Shown here: piece by piece, positions 23,037 through 26,604 of the stretch
Numbering within the stretch: position 1 is the first letter of the stretch
How the letters are laid out: each line of letters starts with the position of its first letter
Virus record (IMG/VR): IMGVR_UViG_3300030102_002434
Span: 1-26,604 of that record
DNA: 26,604 bases
Strand: one strand, 5' to 3'
Origin: a virus
Program-made: the position numbers and the translations under genes
Notes under the pieces: model-generated
Databases searched by the model: none
What the model saw: only the letters and a program-made list of their open reading frames with translations
Told to the model about the DNA's origin: nothing

Positions 23037-23577
23037 TGAACAGTTCCTCAAATGTAGTGCCAAAGGCTTCGAGTTGTGCAAGTGCTACTTGCTCGGTTGC
23101 AAGGACATCCGCCTTGCCGTATGTTTCAATTATATTCCAAGGAATGTCATAAAACGTCTTACCCTCCTTGAAATACGGCGCGATAAGGTCTGTCTCCTTT
23201 TGTACTCCACTATACTTTTCTGCAAGAGCAGCAAGTCCCAGAGGCCAACGACGCGACCTCGCCAATAAATATTCCGCAACCATCGTGTCATAGATATGCC
23301 CCTTGTATACGAATCCGCAGTCACGAATCCAAGATAAGTCAAACTTGATATTTTGTCCAACGATAACGTCAGCGTGGTTCAAGGCAGCTTGAAATTTTGT
23401 GAATGCGCCCTCTGTGGGCGGCTCCGTCGAGTGGTAGTAACACTGATAGTCAACGGTGCTGTTAAGCCATTTGTAGCCAATAGAAACAAGCGAGTTGCCA
23501 AAGTATGGCAGGGGCGTGGACTGCCCATTTGCCTTTTCTCGGTGCGTAGTTTCGATGTCAAAGGTCAGGACGTTCAT
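22993..23577 (-). CDS. 3'-5' exonuclease (DnaQ-like, polymerase proofreading domain)
   Basis: A 194-residue protein. Exo motif I is FDIETT (D7, E9), motif II is GQNIKFDLSW (N76, D80) and motif III is Y153-G-K-A-D157. HIYDTMVAEYLL is typical of family A proofreading domains. Together with the next gene it reconstitutes the T7 gp5 layout: exonuclease 194 aa plus polymerase 515 aa, against 704 aa for T7 gp5. It ends in a short frame-specific tail (AHFASVA) after the point where the downstream protein picks up in the +1 frame. It would proofread the polymerase in trans. The start overlaps the helicase stop (TGATG). Confidence 0.88.
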   Translation of the reverse strand: MNVLTFDIETTHREKANGQSTPLPYFGNSLVSIGYKWLNSTVDYQCYYHSTEPPTEGAFTKFQAALNHADVIVGQNIKFDLSWIRDCGFVYKGHIYDTMVAEYLLARSRRWPLGLAALAEKYSGVQKETDLIAPYFKEGKTFYDIPWNIIETYGKADVLATEQVALAQLEAFGTTFEELFNEQSGTLAHFASVA

Positions 23578-24815
23578 CAGTAGTACACCCCTCTGTGTAC
23601 ATCAATGTGGCAAGTCTCCATACCGTGCCAGCCATTGACTTTGTTCTTGGAAATGCAGATGTGCCGCACCGTGTTTTCCTCCTCCGATGTGCCCGTCTTG
23701 CCGATGCCGATGATAACATCAGCCTCGCCAGCCTTGCCAGTCTTTGAGTTGTCCATCATAGAGTAGTCAATAAATTGACGATCATGTCCGTCGTATGACG
23801 CCTGACTGACAGCCCATACCAACAGCTTGTTCCGCTTGGCAACCTCGCGGGCAAGCACATACGTTTCCTTGAGGCGTTCGTCGCCACGACTAAACGTGCC
23901 CTCGACCCGGAACTTGTCAAGCTGATCACAGAACATAACGTCCGGCTCATTCAACTGCGCGTAGTCGTTGAGTTCGTCCATCGACATGCCTACCGCATCC
24001 ATGACAGTCAGGTACGGATCGATCTCCTCGACATACCGCGCATCAAACTCGGCAGATGAGGAACACAACTCATCTGTCGTCATTTCAAAGTAAGACTGTA
24101 GTATACGCCTTTTGATCTTGGCAGCCTCTTCTTCGTTCGCCCAGTACACAACCTTTTGTTTTTGCTTGATATATTTGGCTGCGAGGAAAGAGCAGAAGGT
24201 CGTCTTGCCTGTCTCGGGTCGCGCAAATATGATGCCCAAGCCGCCACGATCCATTCCCGGCAACCGATTGGCAAGTATGTCCCAGTCGAATGGAAAGTCT
24301 GGCACAGCGGTCTCCTGCGAAAACAAATCAGAAAGTCCGCGCGTCACTTCCGTGTAAGTTGTCTTGTCGGACATGCGTCCGTCCTCAACCATATCGATCA
24401 GGGTCTTGAGTTCGCCAAAGTGTTCGGACTCGCCTGTAAAAATGGCAATCGCCTTTTCACCGATCTGACGTGCCCTGTCACGAACCCAAAAGTTCTTGAC
24501 CACATCATATTCGAGTTCCGTGGTGTCAGAAATTTTATCCGGTAGGGTGTCAATTATTTGATAGATTTCCTGCATAGCCGACGATGGCATTGCCGGATTA
24601 CGATCAGCAACCACCGCTGCCAACTGACGCGGGTGTAAGTCCACGGCATATTGCTTGTGGCTGTACGATATGCTGTCGAATATCGTGACCATGCGTCCCT
24701 CGAACATGTCGCGAGTGACAATATTCTTTACACGGTCATAGAAATTTTTGTTTAGGATATATCCGAGGACTTGACCCTCAAGGGATATACTTGTCGAAAG
24801 TGCGTTTTCGCTCAT
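23577..24815 (-). CDS. DnaB-like replicative helicase
   Basis: A 412-residue protein. The N-terminal 150 residues are helical and resemble the DnaB N-domain (SLEGQVLGYILNKNFYDRV). The RecA-like core follows: Walker A is ARPETGKTT (K204) with Ala in place of the first Gly, an acidic NEEEAAKIKRR stretch is the likely H1a region, Walker B is PDVMFCDQ (D297), and LVWAVSQAS supplies the H3 glutamine. As a hexamer it would unwind DNA ahead of the polymerase. In T7, primase and helicase are one protein; here they are separate but adjacent. The ATG lies 38 bases inside the primase gene with GAAGGAA upstream. Confidence 0.88.
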   Translation of the reverse strand: MSENALSTSISLEGQVLGYILNKNFYDRVKNIVTRDMFEGRMVTIFDSISYSHKQYAVDLHPRQLAAVVADRNPAMPSSAMQEIYQIIDTLPDKISDTTELEYDVVKNFWVRDRARQIGEKAIAIFTGESEHFGELKTLIDMVEDGRMSDKTTYTEVTRGLSDLFSQETAVPDFPFDWDILANRLPGMDRGGLGIIFARPETGKTTFCSFLAAKYIKQKQKVVYWANEEEAAKIKRRILQSYFEMTTDELCSSSAEFDARYVEEIDPYLTVMDAVGMSMDELNDYAQLNEPDVMFCDQLDKFRVEGTFSRGDERLKETYVLAREVAKRNKLLVWAVSQASYDGHDRQFIDYSMMDNSKTGKAGEADVIIGIGKTGTSEEENTVRHICISKNKVNGWHGMETCHIDVHRGVYY

Positions 24816-25581
24816 CGCTTGTCATTTCCTTCACATCTTTATCTAAGATAACTAAACTGGTAGGCCTAATAGCCTGTAACGTGCGAACCAACTTTAGTGC
24901 CTTACCGGTTGCATCCTTGTCAAGAGCAACAATGAGGCGATCATAGGTTCGCAGCGTTGGTATGTACGAGTCTAAAAGACTGGTTCCGAGTAGGGCTATG
25001 CCCGAGAGAATATCACTAACACTGCAAGCACTAGCACAATCTTCAAGAAGAACGCCGATACGTCCCCCGCCGCAAACGAAAGGATAACCTGACTTTCCAT
25101 ATCTCCACCATTTTGGTTTGATGTTTTTATCCAAAGCTCGGCCCGCCGCATCGACAACCCGATTGTTATGACGGACAAGATACACAACCCGCCGCGATCT
25201 GAAATCGTACCGGATGTCAGCCAAACCGTTTTGATACGCCCCGTACGCATTGACCCGGCGCACATATGATTCGGCATCAGGTTCCCGGGACAACGCCACA
25301 AACGTGTCCGGCAACTCAAAGCTTCCCTCATAAGTGTCGGGCCTTGGGCTTGCAAGCTTGACCTTGGCCAGCAAAGGATGATAAGAGGTGTCCTTGCGGA
25401 TGCGAAATCCGGTGCGACCCTTCACATCACAGTCGGCGTGAAAGCAATACCACAAGCGTTCGCCGTCTACCTCTGACACACTAAAAGTGTTTTTGTGGGA
25501 ACACGCAGGACAATCCATCCGCAAACTTCCGGAGCCGCCAATCGGTAAATCTTCTACAAAATCTTTTATCCAATCAGTCAT
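24778..25581 (-). CDS. DNA primase with zinc finger and Toprim domain
   Basis: A 267-residue protein. The N-terminal zinc-binding domain has CPAC (C24, C27) and a second pair C46 and C51. The Toprim domain has E180 (GVLLEDCASA) and the D-x-D pair D221 and D223 (IVALDKDATGKA). It matches the primase half of T7 gp4 in layout and would make RNA primers for lagging-strand synthesis. The start is the ATG at 25581. No ribosome site precedes it, and a candidate -10 box ends 7 bases upstream, so the mRNA may be leaderless. A TTG 36 bases upstream is in frame but lies within the promoter. Confidence 0.87.
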   Translation of the reverse strand: MTDWIKDFVEDLPIGGSGSLRMDCPACSHKNTFSVSEVDGERLWYCFHADCDVKGRTGFRIRKDTSYHPLLAKVKLASPRPDTYEGSFELPDTFVALSREPDAESYVRRVNAYGAYQNGLADIRYDFRSRRVVYLVRHNNRVVDAAGRALDKNIKPKWWRYGKSGYPFVCGGGRIGVLLEDCASACSVSDILSGIALLGTSLLDSYIPTLRTYDRLIVALDKDATGKALKLVRTLQAIRPTSLVILDKDVKEMTSDERKRTFDKYIP

Positions 25582-25588
25582 GCAAACG

Positions 25589-25617
25589 GGAGTACACCAT
25601 ATCGAAAATGCCGTCAA
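25589..25617 (-). promoter_or_regulatory. Candidate leftward promoter for the replication operon
   Basis: Minus strand: TTGACG (25617-25612), a 17-base spacer, TACTCC (25594-25589). The -35 is 5 of 6 to consensus but the -10 is weak. Predicted transcription would begin at about 25582, at the primase ATG. Confidence 0.5.
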
Positions 25618-25635
25618 GATAAAATTTTGCTTGAC
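25613..25635. promoter_or_regulatory. Inverted repeat, possible operator
   Basis: GTCAAG, an 11-base AT-rich centre, then CTTGAC: a 23-base imperfect palindrome matching at 9 of 11 position pairs. Its two arms contain parts of the two divergent -35 boxes, so a protein bound here could control both directions. The nearby ribbon-helix-helix-like gene is a candidate regulator (inference). Confidence 0.5.
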
Positions 25636-25659
25636 AGGTTCGCGGCTACAGATTACTCT
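25631..25659 (+). promoter_or_regulatory. Candidate rightward promoter for small early genes
   Basis: TTGACA (25631-25636, full consensus), a 17-base spacer, TACTCT (25654-25659). It has the same spacing and nearly the same -10 as the opposing promoter. The first gene starts at 25694, giving a leader of about 28 bases. Confidence 0.5.
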
Positions 25660-25693
25660 CTAATTACACTATACCCCTATAGGTTTACCTGTT

Positions 25694-25834
25694 ATGAATA
25701 AAATCAATAAGATAAACCCTATAGCTAAACAGTTACCTAAGTTTGGTAAAAGGGTAGTTCCGGATAAAAGACGGGCAAAAGAAGACAAGAGAGTAACAAA
25801 AGAGGTGCGAGATGCCGAGACCGCCAAAGATTGA
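25694..25834 (+). CDS. Small basic protein (46 aa)
   Basis: Starts MNKINKINPIAKQLPKFGKR and continues with KRVVPDKRRAKEDK. The NPIAKxLxxPKFxxRVVxxK pattern resembles very short basic proteins I recall from many unrelated phages, function unknown; that recollection needs a search. The ribosome site is weak (AGGT about 9 bases upstream). It overlaps the next gene by 23 bases in a different frame. It is the first gene after the rightward promoter, the position of early host-takeover genes in many podoviruses. Confidence 0.55.
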   Translation: MNKINKINPIAKQLPKFGKRVVPDKRRAKEDKRVTKEVRDAETAKD

Positions 25835-26009
25835 TGAACCAACAAAAACTTACAATTTGTTGATGACAAAATCTCAGTATGACAGGTTGGCAACCTACGC
25901 TGAATCTATGCAAAAGAAAAGTTTGGAACAAGTCGCAGTTGCTGACTTGATCCGGGATGCTATTGACATCTATTTGGAGATTTTAGATGAGGAAAATAAA
26001 GCTGTTTAA
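25812..26009 (+). CDS. Ribbon-helix-helix-like putative DNA-binding protein (65 aa)
   Basis: The layout fits the MetJ/Arc/CopG fold: after a basic-Pro lead (PRPPKIDEP), a short strand (KTYNLLM), a first helix (TKSQYDRLATYAESMQ), a turn with Ser (KKSLEQVA) and a second helix (VADLIRDAIDIYLEIL). Such proteins bind DNA as dimers and often repress their own promoter, so the inverted repeat at 25613-25635 is a plausible target. No direct evidence links them. The ATG follows AGAGGTG. It overlaps its neighbours by 23 bases on each side. Confidence 0.5.
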   Translation: MPRPPKIDEPTKTYNLLMTKSQYDRLATYAESMQKKSLEQVAVADLIRDAIDIYLEILDEENKAV

Positions 26010-26259
26010 AAACCGCAAGGGCGATGACCTTGTGCCGTATATCAAGTCGAAGGACAATCGACATGAGGTCATTGCACCCGTCTCGTCTGTCAGGATTGGT
26101 GAAACAAGCCGCGAACTTGTTAAATCACGGCAGTGTGTCGATTACGCCCGGTGGGTTACCCTGTACGTTGGAAAAAATGAAACTGATTGCAAAAGGTGGC
26201 TTGACAAATACAAAACGGCGGTGTTAAAACTTTCAAGACCGTATGAGATACCGGCGTAA
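25987..26259 (+). CDS. Hypothetical protein (90 aa)
   Basis: Not recognised. It is basic, beginning MRKIKLFKNRKGDDLVPYIK, with a probable strand pair (HEVIAPVSSVRIG, RWVTLYVGK) and a C-terminal helix (CKRWLDKYKTAVLKLS). The ATG is 7 bases after TTTGGAG and overlaps the ribbon-helix-helix gene by 23 bases. It is the last gene before a strong terminator, so it closes a three-gene rightward unit. Given its position it may be an early anti-host or regulatory protein, but nothing in the sequence shows this. Confidence 0.6.
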   Translation: MRKIKLFKNRKGDDLVPYIKSKDNRHEVIAPVSSVRIGETSRELVKSRQCVDYARWVTLYVGKNETDCKRWLDKYKTAVLKLSRPYEIPA

Positions 26260-26299
26260 GGCGTTATCATCATACACATGCGTTTTCTCCAAAAACCAT

Positions 26300-26337
26300 G
26301 AGGGGGGGCTGGCTTTCGGGCTGGCCCCTCTTTTTTT
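26300..26337 (+). terminator. Rho-independent terminator
   Basis: GAGGGG, a GGG bulge, CTGGC, loop TTTCGG, GCTGG, CCCCTC, then seven T. The outer stem pairs fully and the inner stem uses two G-T pairs. It ends the three-gene rightward unit. Confidence 0.85.
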
Positions 26338-26340
26338 GTG

Positions 26341-26369
26341 TTGACGCACCATTTTGTTATCTGTATTGG
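26341..26369 (+). promoter_or_regulatory. Candidate sigma70-like promoter
   Basis: TTGACG (26341-26346), a 17-base spacer, TATTGG (26364-26369), directly after the terminator and about 39 bases before the next ATG. The -35 is good and the -10 weak. Confidence 0.45.
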
Positions 26370-26407
26370 TAAAGATATAGAAACGCCAACACACAGGAGA
26401 TTGGCAC

Positions 26408-26604
26408 ATGAAGATCACAAAGAAGCAACGCGGCGACATGCTCCGCGCACATAACAAACTGCGGAATGTAATTAGTTACGTCGATGACTGTAGGGATATT
26501 AACGTGTCGCATCTCCGCGACATCGAAGAGGTTATCTGCGTCCTTCATCAAGTTGGTCAATTCCAGCCGAAGAAGAACGCAGAAGGTCATAGCGTGTGGT
26601 GGGG
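26408..26604 (+). CDS. Hypothetical protein, cut by window end
   Basis: The open frame begins MKITKKQRGDMLRAHNKLRN and runs to the window edge without a stop (65 residues seen). It has a basic N-terminus, a helical middle (HLRDIEEVICVLHQVGQF) and a basic tail. CACAGGAGATTGGCAC precedes the ATG, a good ribosome site, and a terminator plus candidate promoter separate it from the previous unit. The family cannot be recognised from the fragment. Confidence 0.65.
   Translation, partial: MKITKKQRGDMLRAHNKLRNVISYVDDCRDINVSHLRDIEEVICVLHQVGQFQPKKNAEGHSVWW

Noticed and set aside
25661-25683. T7-like promoter core (CACTATA) near the divergent region
   Set aside because: Only the CACTATA core matches; the upstream recognition bases and GGG start do not, and no phage RNA polymerase gene is present in the window.
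26278-26301. Seven-codon leader frame before the terminator (attenuator idea)
   Set aside because: It has no ribosome site and no run of regulatory codons, and the hairpin follows three complete genes, so an ordinary operon-end terminator explains it.

Overview
The window is a gene-dense stretch of a tailed-phage genome, almost certainly a marine podovirus. The head-tail adaptor, nozzle, fibre and very large ejection-type proteins give the short-tailed morphology. A family A DNA polymerase carrying a two-repeat DnaJ-type zinc finger, a cobalamin-dependent (class II) ribonucleotide reductase and a T7-type endonuclease I recall the HMO-2011/roseophage-like podoviruses of marine Alphaproteobacteria. 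That placement comes from remembered family features, not from a search. No phage RNA polymerase is present here, and the promoters that can be seen look like host sigma70 promoters.

Positions 1-15242 (+ strand) are the virion module. In order: an Ig-like fibre-tail adaptor, a head-tail adaptor, the tail nozzle, a repeat-rich tail fibre, a tail-assembly-chaperone-like protein, a one-TM holin-like protein, four internal or structural proteins of rising size, a 1518-residue ejection-type protein, and a methionine/glycine/lysine-rich small protein. Many genes are coupled by TAATG or TGATG stop-start overlaps.

Positions 15239-25581 (- strand) are the replication and nucleotide module. Transcription order is: Toprim primase, DnaB-like helicase, separate 3'-5' exonuclease, family A polymerase, a 284-aa unknown protein (possible ssDNA-binding protein), Cas4/RecB-like exonuclease, unknown, endonuclease I, unknown, MazG-like pyrophosphohydrolase, T7 gp1.7-like DUF3310 protein, class II ribonucleotide reductase, a 46-aa protein, a second PD-(D/E)XK protein and a 75-aa protein. 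A near-consensus sigma70 promoter overlaps the end of the polymerase gene and probably re-drives the distal half. The two modules converge tail to tail, with their stop codons sharing bases at 15239-15242 and no terminator between them.

Positions 25582-26604 hold a divergent control region, with twin TTGACR boxes forming the arms of an inverted repeat. It is followed by a short rightward set of small genes (46-aa basic protein, ribbon-helix-helix-like protein, 90-aa protein), a strong intrinsic terminator, another candidate promoter and the start of a further gene cut by the window edge.

No tRNA, rRNA, CRISPR array, insertion sequence or integrase was seen. The longest stretch without a gene (26260-26407, about 150 bases) holds the terminator and a candidate promoter.
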